Positions 1-9,763 of a stretch of DNA of 64,000 nt are shown piece after piece. The stretch spans positions 372,001 through 436,000 of the forward strand of contig BCIG01000012.1 of the NCBI GenBank assembly GCA_001599915.1, given 5' to 3'. The stretch is from Symbiotaphrina buchneri (lineage: Eukaryota; Ascomycota; Symbiotaphrinales; Symbiotaphrinaceae). The position numbers and the translations under genes are program-made. Positions within the stretch are counted from its first letter, which is position 1. Each line of letters opens with the position of its first letter. The notes beneath the pieces were generated by a model. That model made no database searches. It was not told the DNA's origin and saw nothing but the letters and a program-made list of their open reading frames with translations.

Positions 1-214
1 TGCACATATGATCGTACCTGAAAATCTCCGCCAATGATTAACAGGTCTATCCCGTCCCATCCATTGACCTTGCATGATTGTTGAATGGATGAGTATATAG
101 CATTGAGAGTGCCGTGGCCCTGAGAAGATATAAGCACACTTGTACCACCGGTTTTCACATCTGAGAGTAGCTCACACAGCCTTCGACTGCTATACGCACA
201 GGCTTGCTTTTCAT
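1..214 (-). CDS. DBR1: Lariat debranching enzyme, 5' part (runs off the window)
   Basis: Metallophosphoesterase that hydrolyses the 2'-5' branch of intron lariats in the nucleus. Only the first two coding exons are here: 176-214 (start codon at 212-214) and 18-119, with an intron 120-175 (GTGAGC..CTCAG); a donor GTACG follows at 17. The translated start reads MKSKPVRIAVEGC then GHGTLNAIY and ends LLIIGGDFQ. The Gly-Cys-x-His-Gly and GGDFQ elements match the first two metal-binding blocks of the DBR1 family, where GCCHG and CCGDFQ are usual. Divergent from the RNase P-type gene to its right. Identity rests on about 47 residues, so it is good but not certain. Confidence 0.75.
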
Positions 215-551
215 AGCGCTGCCTTCACTCATCGTTACAATGTTTCGGCTCGGGTAGACTGATACACTCTCAAGACGAGGTGTGCAGAAATTTCATTTTG
301 CAAGCCGTGGCGCAGAGAAATGCAGCGGGGGATTTGCAAGCCTGAGAGCGACCTTGAAAAGCCTTTGGGGAACTGCTATACTGGCAGCCATGTTCAAGCC
401 AGAATGGAGGCTGGCTGCCAAAGTTAGAGTAGCTACGGAGACTGAACAATGGAAAGCAGTGACAGACGGCACTTGCCGAGCGCATTTCTGGAGACTCGAA
501 ACCAAGAACTCTCCCTTGTCTTCTCCCTCCATTGCCTTTGACAGTGCAGAT
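215..551. promoter_or_regulatory. Divergent promoter interval DBR1 / Rpr2-type gene
   Basis: This 337-base interval separates two head-to-head genes. The frame of the right-hand gene stays open back to 282, so a longer N-terminus cannot be excluded, but the upstream residues do not look like part of the family. No other gene is seen. Confidence 0.4.
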
Positions 552-1181
552 ATGCCGCCAGCAACCGTCACTTCACGGATGCGCTTCCTCAATGACTCTG
601 CATACATCCTTGCCTCTGTATCTCCATTCGTGTCGGCGCATTTGATGTCCGAATACAATCACTTAAGCTTCGAACATGAGCTTGCGCCATCTGCCGCGAG
701 GAAGCGCGAGGTCTGCGGGGCATGCGGCAATATCATGATTCCAGGTTGGACCAGCAAAGTACGGTCATCGTCGGAAAGAAGACATACATGCCCAGGGATC
801 AAGAAAGCTCCGAAAGATGGGTCCACAAAAGGCAAAATAGTGTCAAAGAGAGAAATGCTCTACAAATGCGAATTATGCGGGCGCACTACCAAGGCCGAAC
901 TACAACCTCCAGCTAGGACAGCCAGACGACCTCCTGCCAATCCACAAGTACCGTCACTCAGCAGTGGAGTGGTCTCGCAGCCTCCGACGCCGTTGCCAGA
1001 GATCGAAACACCTTCGACTCCTGCCACGCCTCAGGCAAGCAATGCGGCAAGTAAAAAGCGTGCCAAAGCTAGAAAGCATGGAGGCCTCCAAGCGATGCTG
1101 GCTAAGCACAAGGAGAATCAAGCTGGGACAGACGCAAGCCTTGGAGGCTTTGATCTGATGGACTTTATGAAGCAGGGCTAG
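552..1181 (+). CDS. RNase P/MRP Rpr2/Rpp21/SNM1-type subunit
   Basis: Single-exon protein of 209 residues. It carries two zinc-binding Cys pairs, CGAC at residues 55-58 and CELC at 106-109, separated by a basic linker, which is the zinc-ribbon layout of the Rpr2/Rpp21/SNM1 family; these proteins help RNase P or RNase MRP process pre-tRNA or pre-rRNA in the nucleus. The N-terminal half (residues 10-50) is predicted helical, and the C-terminal third is Pro/Ser-rich then basic (SKKRAKARKHGG), as often seen in fungal members. I chose the ATG at 552 because the helical family block starts there; the frame is open upstream to 282. Whether it is the RNase P or the MRP subunit cannot be told from sequence. 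Confidence 0.7.
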   Translation: MPPATVTSRMRFLNDSAYILASVSPFVSAHLMSEYNHLSFEHELAPSAARKREVCGACGNIMIPGWTSKVRSSSERRHTCPGIKKAPKDGSTKGKIVSKREMLYKCELCGRTTKAELQPPARTARRPPANPQVPSLSSGVVSQPPTPLPEIETPSTPATPQASNAASKKRAKARKHGGLQAMLAKHKENQAGTDASLGGFDLMDFMKQG

Positions 1182-1567
1182 CTTGGCGATGCTGTTCACC
1201 AGTTCCGCTCTCTCCAACTCCAGCCTTCTCTGAGCGATCGGGAACGATTTGGTAGGGCTGAGCGCTAAAGCAAATCAAGCAAAGCTTATCCGGCAAGATA
1301 GGCTCCTTGGCTCGTCACTCAGCACCCCACCATTCACCGTCACTAATTTTTGCCCCGTTTCGTCGCTACGCTTCTGCAGCTTTCCAACTGCCATCACCGT
1401 CTTCACAAATCCAATCATCTTTCTACCGCGCAAAATATTTGGACTCAGACAATTCCACGAACATAATTGTCCTACTGGGTCTACTCGATACTTGATCTAG
1501 CACTCAATACCTACACCGCTCATACTTCCGACTTGCGCCCTTCCCTCAACCCATTTCATCAGTCACT
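1182..1567. promoter_or_regulatory. Intergenic / ZPR1 promoter
   Basis: A stretch of 386 bases between two genes in tandem. It is rich in C/T tracts toward its right end, a usual feature of fungal 5' UTRs. No gene is seen in it. Confidence 0.3.
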
Positions 1568-3126
1568 ATGGCATCGCGAAATGCGCCTTTCCCTCGGGCA
1601 GAGGATTTGTTTGGAGATATCGGCAAAAAGGTGGAGGCACTCCGCCAAGAACAAAAGAGGCTGAAAGATATCGAAGATAGCAAGAAGGTACCGGATTATC
1701 AAGAAGAAGATAAAGTGGTAGAGGAGATCGACTCTCTCTGCATGAACTGCCGTGAGGATGTATGCACTGCCCCAGTATCTTTTCTCCTTGCTTCAAGGCT
1801 GACCTGTGAATGCTGTAGGGCACCACAAGACTTTTGTTGACAAGGATACCCTATTTCCGCGAGGTTGTTATAATGTCTTTCGAGTGTCCGCATTGTGGTT
1901 TTCGCAATTCAGAGGTACAATCCGCTGGAGAGATACAACCGCGCGGATGCAAATATATACTCAAAGTCATGGACGCCAAAGACCTACAACGTCAAGTTGT
2001 GAAGAGCGACACATGTTCCTTCAGGGTAGAGGCTCTCGACCTAGAGATCCCACCCGGTCGAGGACAGCTCACGAACGTGGAGGGAATATTGACAATGATA
2101 GTGGAGGATCTACAACTCGACCAACCCGCTAGAAAAGAGGCGGCGCCTGAAGTTCATGATAAGATTGAAGAGATTATAGGCAGAATAAAGAATATGCTGG
2201 ACGGTCGTGAATTTCCGTTTTATATTTCCATCGACGATCCCGCTGGTAACTCGTGGATTGAGCCATCGCCCAATGACAAGGATGCCAAATATGTGCGGTC
2301 AGAATATCGGCGAACACCGCAGCAGAATGAGGCTCTGGGTCTTGCAGATGCAGGAGGAGAGGTCAATGGTGCGCCACAGGAAGCGCCGGCCGATGACGAC
2401 GATATCGTCCCAGGAGAGGTGTACTCATTCCCGGCGAGTTGCCCCGGCTGTACAAGACCTTGTACAACGCACATGAAAATGGTCAACATACCCTTTTTCA
2501 AGGATGTTGTCTTGATGAGTACCGTATGCGATCATTGTGGATGTAGGTCAATCTCAACCCGTTAGGGTTAACATAGCTGACGAAACGTTTCAGATCGGAG
2601 CAATGAGGTCAAGACAGGGGGAGAAGTACCAGAAAAGGGGCGGCGCATTACCCTAACGGTCGAGAACAAGGAGGACTTGTCTCGAGACATCCTGAAGTCC
2701 GAATCTTGTGCCTTGGAGTGCCCTGAGCTGAATCTTACTGTTCAACCTGGGACTATGGGCGGGCGGTTTACCACTGTCGAAGGTCTTCTAACTCAGATCC
2801 GGGATGATCTACACTCACAAATCTTCGACACCAAAGACGACAAGATTGCTGCTGGAGATTCAATGGCGCCCGAAGCGAAGAGATCCTGGGAAGAATTCTT
2901 CGCAGGGCTTGACGCAGCCATCAAGGGCGATAGAAAGTTCACCGTTATTCTACAAGATCCGCTGGCTTCCAGCTACGTGCAAAACAACTTTGCTCCGGCG
3001 GATGATCCTCAGATTAAGATAGAAGACTACACGAGGACGGAGGAAGAGGAGGAAGAGCTTGGTCTAAGGGATATGAAGACGGAGAACTACACAGGAGAGC
3101 AACAAGCGACTACAGAGACCTCTTAA
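1568..3126 (+). CDS. ZPR1: Zinc finger protein ZPR1
   Basis: Three exons (1568-1759, 1819-2542, 2594-3126) give 482 residues, the usual length. ZPR1 is a eukaryote-wide protein that binds translation factor eEF1A and assists its folding, moving between cytoplasm and nucleus. The protein is two tandem modules, each a C4 zinc finger followed by a beta-rich domain: first finger CMNC...CPHCGFRNSEV, second finger CPGC...CDHCGYRSNEVK. Splicing of intron 2 (GTAGGT..TTTCAG) creates the Tyr of the CGYRSNEVK signature, which confirms the junction. Intron 1 has a CTGAC branch site. An acidic linker (ADDDDIV) separates the modules and the C-terminus is Glu-rich. Confidence 0.95.
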
Positions 3127-3548
3127 TCAGGTGAAAGACTGTTTGATCTTAGCATAGCTTGGACAAATACTTCCAACGCATATGTTATATAAATAGTTCG
3201 GCCGGGCACAATGGTGACGCCGAGCCCTTCATCTCGTGTCATCACAAGGCCGCCTTCAACAGATATCTTGTCCCTGGCTGAGCGTTGCAGAATGGTTATA
3301 TCTGCCTCGCATACCACAGCACCCGAATCAACAATGCGAGCTCGATCTTCTGGTCGAAGCCCACATTTGTCCATCCAACCTTCCAATTTATCCGAGCGCA
3401 GCAGCTTTAGCCTGCTGAATGCGGCTTCTGTTCCCCTGTTGATGGCCGGAAGCTGGTGATCGTGGTGTGCAGCTCAGAAAATCGTCCTGCAGCGGTCGCT
3501 GATAATGTCTCTGCATGGGTCGGATATCCTTAGCAGCAACCTTAGCAT
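3123..3548 (-). other. Possible small gene between ZPR1 and the cyclophilin (unresolved)
   Basis: On the minus strand, codons from about 3460 down to the stop at 3123-3125 encode a protein-like stretch of about 110 residues (contains KLLRSDKLEGWMDKCGLRP and VICRTIYI-like beta/hydrophobic segments ending TIYITYALEV). An ATG at 3546-3548 opens another frame (MLRLLLRISDPCRDIIS) that would continue into it only after a one-base frame change near 3455-3465; no GT/AG pair joins them in phase. It is either a real small gene with a sequencing error, or two convergent 3' UTRs that happen to be open. Its stop overlaps the ZPR1 stop codon. I do not recognise a family. Confidence 0.25.
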
Positions 3549-3574
3549 AGAGTTATGCCGTGTCGAGGCCAACC

Positions 3575-4183
3575 TCAACCTGCTAAAGGATTTGCATGTA
3601 TCGTCACGCTTTTAATGTGGACCAGTTCCTTTGGCCTGTACTTTTTATCGACCTCCACAGCCTCAAGTGCATCCAATGTAGTGTCTGCCCCGTCAATTAC
3701 CTTTCCGAATACTGTGTTCTTGCCATCCAAGTGTGGCGCTGGCGCATATGTGATGAAAAATTGGCTTCCATTCGTCCCTGGTCCACGGTTCGCCATGCTG
3801 ACTATGCCCCGCGCATTGTGTCTTAAAGCTGGCCGTAATTCATCCTCGAAATGTCCTCCCCAAATCGACTCTCCCCCTTTGCCCTTGCCGGTGGGATCCC
3901 CGCCCTGCACAATGAACCCAGCAATGTTACGGTGGAAGGTTGTGTTGTCGTAGTAGGACGAGGCACAGAGCGCCAGAAAGTTCTGGAGACCATTAAAGTC
4001 AGTGATTTGTGACCCATAGATTCTTGTTCATCCGGCGCACACTCACTTCGGCGGTTTTTGGTACGCTTTTGCAGAAGATTTCGATCTTCAAGTCGCCCAG
4101 GTCCGTGTGCAGCTAATTCCCCGCAGTGTCAGCTCGAAATCCAACAGTCATGAAACGACAAGGGTACGAACCGTAACGGACAT
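3575..4183 (-). CDS. cyp10: Peptidyl-prolyl cis-trans isomerase, PPIL3/Cyp10 type
   Basis: Small nuclear-type cyclophilin of 161 residues encoded by exons 4172-4183, 4047-4112 and 3575-3982. The first exon is only four codons (MSVT). The single cyclophilin domain has FHRNIAGFIVQGGDPTG, MANRGPGTNGSQFF and HLDGKNTVFG; a His replaces the cyclosporin-binding Trp, as in the PPIL3 class found with the spliceosome. Length equals that of the family (about 161). Introns 3983-4046 and 4113-4171 have standard borders. Transcribed convergently toward ZPR1. Confidence 0.93.
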
Positions 4184-4784
4184 GTTGACTGGCTCGATCT
4201 AGGGTCGCCAAACTGGCATGATGTATGGTGATATTGTTCGTATTTGGTCGTCGCAGTGGCACGAGAGAAGGCTGAAAGGCACAGCAAGTAAAGTTTATTA
4301 CCCGCTTTAGCGTAGCGTGCGTGCGTAACGGTGATCGCAGGCTGGTCGAAATCCCGAGCACCACTTTCGGCTAGCTGTGTCGGCGTCAACAAGTCCCCAG
4401 TGTGAGAGAGTACGCAGGCTCGTCTTTGTCGCAAACAACGTCGACAGTCAACGCACCCTTATATATCGCCGCGGCGACCAAGGTCAACCGGAACTTATTG
4501 CTGATGCTGCTAGGGACAGCCTGTTGTTTGCTTTTCCATTCCTTGTTGCCGTCATAATTTCCGTAAACTTACGCCCTCCGCCATACCTAGCTGCGTCAGT
4601 GCCTCAGCCGGCCGCACTTCGGGGAACACAGCTTCAGGACTGGTAATTTTTGAACACCTACCTCTCTGGTGTCTCCAGTCCATGATCATCCTTCTGTTCA
4701 CTGTCTTCCTCGGAAAAGGGGCGGAGATTGATTGATGCGAGAGCTCCGCACCTGATACGGTGCGGAAGCACCACTGTCTGAATC
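4184..4784. promoter_or_regulatory. Divergent promoter, cyclophilin / arrestin-like gene
   Basis: An interval of 601 bases between head-to-head genes. Open frames in it (for example on the minus strand 4129-4434) lack family features and overlap the cyclophilin 5' exons. No gene is seen. Confidence 0.35.
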
Positions 4785-6106
4785 ATGGCGGCCTTTGTAC
4801 GAGTTTCTGGTCCGCCCAACAGCAACTTCCTGATAGGCTATCCCGGTATATCTGCAACACTGGTATGTATATCTATGTGTATCTAGGCCATGAAAGGGCA
4901 AGGGCACGACTGACAATTTCTCCAAAGCCTAGAATCGAGGGGAAGGTGGAGATTCGTCCGTCCGTGGGCATTTCTGCTCCAGTCTACATATCACTCGTCA
5001 CAATATCGCTCCAACGTCGGGAGACAATCCATCCTCAAGCTGAGTCGGTGACGAAGAAACATTTGGCGCCACCACGAAAGGAGATTTCGAATATTGTCGG
5101 TCGGGAGATGCTGCTGTTTCGATGTCCTGCAGGCAGAGAATCCGAGCAAGTCTTGGCCATGGATCTGCCTTTTATGCTATTCGTACCATTTGGAAGAGGA
5201 GGGGAGGAGGTCTCAAGAAGGCTGCCTCCCGCAAGCCTACAATTGCCAAAGAGGACGGCGGAAACGCTCTATGAGCTTGTGGTGACCGTCCAGCAAGGAT
5301 CACAAGAGCAAAGGAAATATAGTTTTCCAGTCCCCATAGCAAGATACGATACTTTATCGACATTCGGAATGTACAACAGGCCAGAGTCGGCCGAGATGGT
5401 CTCAGACCACTTGGTGACACTAGGCATATCGCTACCACGATGGTCATACGGCCCACTGGATCCCGTGAGCGTTTACATCAAGATCTCCCCGAATCCAGAT
5501 TGGATGACGAAGGCCAAAAGAGTGACTATCCAAAAGATCAACATCTACATAGAGGAAGATATCACCTACAACCACGAAGGTGACGAGCCTCGAAAGAAGA
5601 CCAACCAGTTGGCGAAGCAGTCACAACCTGTGGGTATAAAAATGCCCGAGGCGGGGNATTTCACAAACCTGGGCCTTGTTTTCCCTGCTGTCGACCCACG
5701 CGATTCGGAAGGCATCATCCCACGTCGGAAAGCTGCGTTTCCTCAGTATTCGGTCCATGGTTTTACTACAACAGCTAGTCTGTATAAGATTGAGTATTTC
5801 TTGACTGTCAAGGTATGTCCCGTACTAGCCGCTTTCGCCAGAGTAGGCTGACTTTGGATACAGGTCAGCTTGGGCTCGGCCAAAGACATCTTGCTCCGTC
5901 AACCTATTGTCGTGTGCCCTTATGACCATGCTGGTTGCAAGGAAGAGATGGATGCAATCGAACAAGCAGCGAAGGAAGCGAATCACGTAAACCCCGACAA
6001 TCCAATGCTACCAGCACCTATGATTGTGAGACCCCGCGATCATGACGCCCTCCATGTATTGGGCATGACCATGGTGGGAAAAGATAGAAAGCTATTGATT
6101 GAGTAA
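4785..6106 (+). CDS. Arrestin-like (alpha-arrestin fold) protein
   Basis: Three exons (4785-4862, 4928-5812, 5864-6106) encode 401 residues. The N-terminal part (FLIGYPGISATLPRIEG-type start, then alternating beta strands with SAPVYISLVTISLQRRE) is the arrestin N-terminal beta sandwich; a second beta-rich region follows (PVSVYIKISPNP, VTIQKINIYIEED). Fungal arrestin-like proteins act as adaptors that link plasma-membrane transporters or receptors to ubiquitin ligases, but no PPxY ligase-binding motif is evident here, so the partner is unknown. The sequence contains one undetermined base (N at 5657), which leaves one residue undefined without shifting the frame. The last intron (5813-5863) keeps phase 0. 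Confidence 0.75.
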
Positions 6107-6527
6107 TGGAGCAATATCTGCAATGGAAATTTTGACGTTGGGCTTGCGGGGATAGGGTATTTCCAACAACGTACCGAAGGCTTTGGCTCTTGGTGTTGTT
6201 ATACTCGGCGCATGATACGTTCTAGGGTTGGGTGGGTTTTCTACCTCACGATACCACGAGCACCACGTTTGGGCCGTGTTGATGTGGCTTTGTCCGGGCG
6301 TTGGATCATGGTGTGCGGCATTGGAAAGGCGTTGGTCATGCTCAATGTCCATCTAACGATCTCCTGTCATTCAGAGATGTTGATAATGTCTCATGTAGTA
6401 CTCTGGAAGTATTCTGAGCACTGGCACATTGGGCACTGGGCTGCTCTCGTATCAGGGCGTCCAAAGGCTCTGGAGCTATTTGAATAATTCACACAACAAT
6501 GCAATTCAGCTGAACTTCCTCATGTTC
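6107..6527. other. Convergent 3' flanks, no gene seen
   Basis: These 421 bases lie between the stop of the arrestin-like gene and the stop of the small minus-strand gene. They should hold both 3' UTRs. Confidence 0.4.
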
Positions 6528-6914
6528 TCAAAGGGACAATGCATTCATTAGGTTGCTAACATGACTGGGATCCTCTCCACGGGCCGCATAGTAGCGAAGT
6601 ATACTCCTGATGTAGTCGGCCGACGATTTCTGGAGGCTGCGGTATTGCTCGCTCTGCTCTCCCCATGTCGCAGCGGCATTGGCTAGATTGACTAGCATCT
6701 GCGATGGGCGTTCGTCAGCCGAATCATAAGAATATAGAGTGTCAGAACATCTATTTGGTTTTCCCTACCGCTTTTATGAGGACTTCATCCTCCCGCTCGG
6801 GCTGTGGCTGACCTGCGGCGTCTGGCTGTCCACTGACAAATAAGTCCATATCACCACGGGAGTCAATTGGATCCCTCACCTTCCAGTTTCACCCTCAGGC
6901 AAGCCTTCTGGCAT
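6528..6914 (-). CDS. Unrecognised 89-residue protein, three exons
   Basis: Hand-built gene too short to show as a long open frame: exons 6880-6914, 6769-6832 and 6528-6698. All three junctions are GT..AG (GTGAGG..TTGTCAG and GTAGGG..CATCGCAG) and phases agree, giving 90 codons. The N-terminal third is Gly/Pro/Glu-rich and probably disordered (MPEGLPEGETGSGQPD); the C-terminal 57 residues form an amphipathic helical region (MLVNLANAAATWGEQSEQYR, then SADYIRSILRYYAARGED). The design resembles small helical subunits of larger complexes such as kinetochore or mitochondrial assemblies, but no family is recognised. It is divergent from SEN54 with only 263 bases between start codons. Confidence 0.55.
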
Positions 6915-7177
6915 GCTTTCTTCTTAACAACAATCCTCCTTTCCGTGTATCATAGCTTCAGTTCTCTGGGGAGATTTACTCCGTGACTCATGTGAACAGA
7001 AGAGCAAGGATTAGATTAAGGTTATCAGCGGATCTTATCAAACCTTAAATTATCAAGCGCAGTCCCTGTTCCTCAGAATTTCGTGTGCGAAGTACCAACA
7101 CATATAAAATCGATAATGCTCCTTCAACGGCCATAATATTCTGACAGATCAGAGCGGCGCCAGGGCTACAAGCAATT

Positions 7178-8504
7178 ATGGCGGACGCCGATGAGGACAG
7201 CACCTCTCGGGGTCAACCGTCCATGGCAGACATGGACCTCTCGGACGAAACGCAGGACTTTCGCTTTCTGAATCAGTACTCAGAGTGCGAGCCCCCCTCA
7301 TTCTTCCTTCCTCAATATGGAGGCATTGCTAACCTTTAGCCATGATTCAGGGTCGGCGAACAGCCCTCACTACCACGACGGGGCGAAAAGGACTTCGAGC
7401 CGCACGGCACAAACCACCAGGAATCCATCCTCGCGGCGTCCCGGGCCGCTATGCACACAGCGCTGTCTTTCCCGCGGATCCACGCGCCGAAATACCACGT
7501 CGTAGCCCACTACGACGCCGGCAGCAACATGACGTGCGTCGAGGCGATCCGGGGCCCGCACTTCAAGACCATGGGCAAGGCCGATTCCCAGAGCAGGGTG
7601 TGGCTGCTGCCCGAGGAGACGCTGTACCTGCTCGAGAGGGGCAATCTAGACGTGCGCTGGCCCGGCGGCGAGCTGCCCATGAGCTTGCAGGGCGCGTATG
7701 CGGCGCTGCTGGGTCATGAGGCAGAGGGTGAGGATGGCTTGACGCTCGAGAAGTATACCGTCTATGCGGGGCTGAGGAGGGCGGGGTATGCTGTCCAACG
7801 AGCACCCACCTGGAAAGCGGACGCAAGACTCTCTCTCCCTGTGGCCAAATACAGTCCAGCGACGGGTTTGGGGTCGTTCTGGCCCATTGCCTGGTTCTAC
7901 AGAATCTATCAATCCTTGTTCAGCCAGGCACCACCGCTACCGCTCGGCCCTGTGGTGACCCCTGGGCTGTATCGCAGTTACGGTCAGTCATACCAATTTA
8001 CCAAAATGCGTTTCATGCTTTCTAACACGTCGTTGTCTAGGTGACATCTATCGTCGCCTCCACCTCGTCTCTACTCATAACCCTCTCCCACCACATCAAC
8101 CGCCTTCCGACCCCAACCCCCCTTTTCGCGTCGTCTACCACGTCTACAAACCGTCCCCCACATTCAAAAAATCATCTCCGGGTGAACCCGATTTCCGAAT
8201 AGCAGTGGTGAATGCTCGCACGACGTCATTCCCTACATTGGCGCAGATGACGGCATTACTGGAGAGCACGCCGTACGATCCGCCTCCGGAGAAGGTGAAG
8301 AACCAGCTGTACGGTCGGTTGCGGCACGGGTATAGAAACGTGATATTGGCTGTGGTGGACCAAGGAGTCGTAAGCTACCTGCGGGTAGGCGACGCCTGCT
8401 TTGGGCAAGAGAAGATCTACGAGATAGCGCCTAGGAGAGGAGGGGGTAAGACAGGCGGCAGGTATGGCGGTAGAGGTGGCCGCGGAAGGGGCCGGGGACG
8501 ATAA
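7178..8504 (+). CDS. SEN54: tRNA-splicing endonuclease subunit Sen54
   Basis: Three exons (7178-7284, 7351-7982, 8041-8504) give 400 residues. Sen54 is a structural subunit of the heterotetrameric endonuclease that cuts introns from pre-tRNA. The N-terminal domain shows the family run PRRGEKDFEPHGTN, VWLLPEETLYLLERG and LTLEKYTVYAGLRRAGY; the C-terminal endonuclease-fold domain has FRIAVVNARTTSFPTL and VVDQGVVSYLRVGDACFG. The catalytic Tyr/His/Lys triad belongs to Sen2/Sen34 and is not expected. Exon 1 ends at GA/GTGCGAG; joining it to 7351 restores QYSEVGEQPSLPRRGEKD. The C-terminus is an RG/RGG tail (GGRYGGRGGRGRGRGR), a likely RNA-binding add-on. Confidence 0.92.
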
Positions 8505-8970
8505 TGGACGGTCCGCTGGCGGACGTGTCCAAGTATACCTATCGTCAAGGTGTGGCGTCAAACTGCATCTGTATCCCCTGGAATAAGGATTCGCCTTCAG
8601 TGAAGGAAGGCGGCCCGAATTGAGAGGGATGGGTCTTTATACCATCTTCTATAGACGTTCAAACCATCGTGAAGCGGGTAAGAACGTATATGCTCGAGAT
8701 GGGGCGGGAAAGCCTGTTGATAGGCAGCATTCTTCATCACAGCTGTGCACGAAGAAAAGCATCTTAAACATCGCATTGTCGAGCAGGACTTTTCCAGAAA
8801 TGCTAGTTTCTCCCTCGAATGTCGTCTTTGTAGATTGAACGCCCTCCGGCACATGGCATCCATTACGCCATGCAAATGCATCAAATAAACATATCCCGGC
8901 CCATTCCTAAACCGAAGCTTCCCACAGACGCCATTGCACCGGGACCTGAAGCCAGCATCACGTACGCCAA
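8505..8970. other. Convergent 3' flanks of SEN54 and elongin C
   Basis: A stretch of 466 bases between two stop codons. Open frames on the minus strand (8597-8884, 8649-8852) show no family features. No gene is seen. Confidence 0.4.
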
Positions 8971-9541
8971 TCAGGCTAGCAGCACCCCAAAATCAGTTTC
9001 CGAATCCCACTTTCAAGACACAGGCTAGGTCATAACTCACTGTCCAGATAATCCGCGGCCATGATCAGCTCCAGACACAGCTCAGGCGGGATATCCATGT
9101 CCGGTACGTCCTTGGCGTTCTTGTGTTTCTCGTTGTAGTAGAAGTACTCGCAGACCTTTTCGAGGACAATGCCGCTGTGGCGCACACAGGAATTAGCCCA
9201 GACGTCTCTTTCTTCTCAACAGCTATGGGCTTGACCTGGTGGGCGGGGAGGGACGGAGGAACGGCTCAGCCGGGATTAAAGATGGGGCGAGACGTACTTG
9301 ATATTCTCAAATGTGCAACGCCCTTCAATGGCTTCCTGGAAATTGCCTGGTAGTGGTGCATTGTCAGTCTCTTGTTCGAAAAACACGCCCATAATGAAAA
9401 CCAAGAGCAAAGGGCGGACTCACTGGCCGGATCTAACATCCTCCTGATCGCACCCGAGACGCAAGCTGCCGAGCGCCTCACGATGAACTCGAAGCCATCG
9501 TTTGACACGAGCGTCACGTACTCCGACTGCTGCTTCGACAT
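8971..9541 (-). CDS. ELC1: Elongin C (Skp1-like BTB/POZ adaptor)
   Basis: Exons 9424-9541, 9298-9346, 9041-9174 and a terminal 8971-8975 give 101 residues. Elongin C is the adaptor between a cullin and BC-box substrate receptors, and in yeast acts in turnover of stalled RNA polymerase II. The BTB fold is clear: SEYVTLVSNDGFEFIV, AIRRMLDP, then IVLEKVCEYFYYNEKH and PPELCLELIMAADYLD. In the model the last exon adds only two bases plus the stop (ends DT); reading through the last donor instead ends DSEL at a TGA four codons later. The frame is open upstream to 9583, but the family start is MSKQQSEYV. Divergent from the reductase gene. Confidence 0.9.
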
Positions 9542-9763
9542 GATGTCGATGATGTCTTGAGAAAGAAGCTGAGCAAGGATCACTCAGTCTAAAGATGTGG
9601 TTGATTGGTTCGCGGCGCGTGCTTTGCCCTGACTAGACGCGGGATTTTCCGTCCCGTGGGTCGTGCAGCTTCAATTTGAAGGAGCTCTGCTCTTTTCGAC
9701 CTTGTGTTCTTCGAGCTTGGAAATTCAACCATGGTCGATCTCCGGAATGGCACCGCTCGGATC

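Noticed and set aside
5657-5657. The undetermined base N in the arrestin-like gene as a gap.
   Set aside because: A single ambiguous base; frame and domain continue across it.
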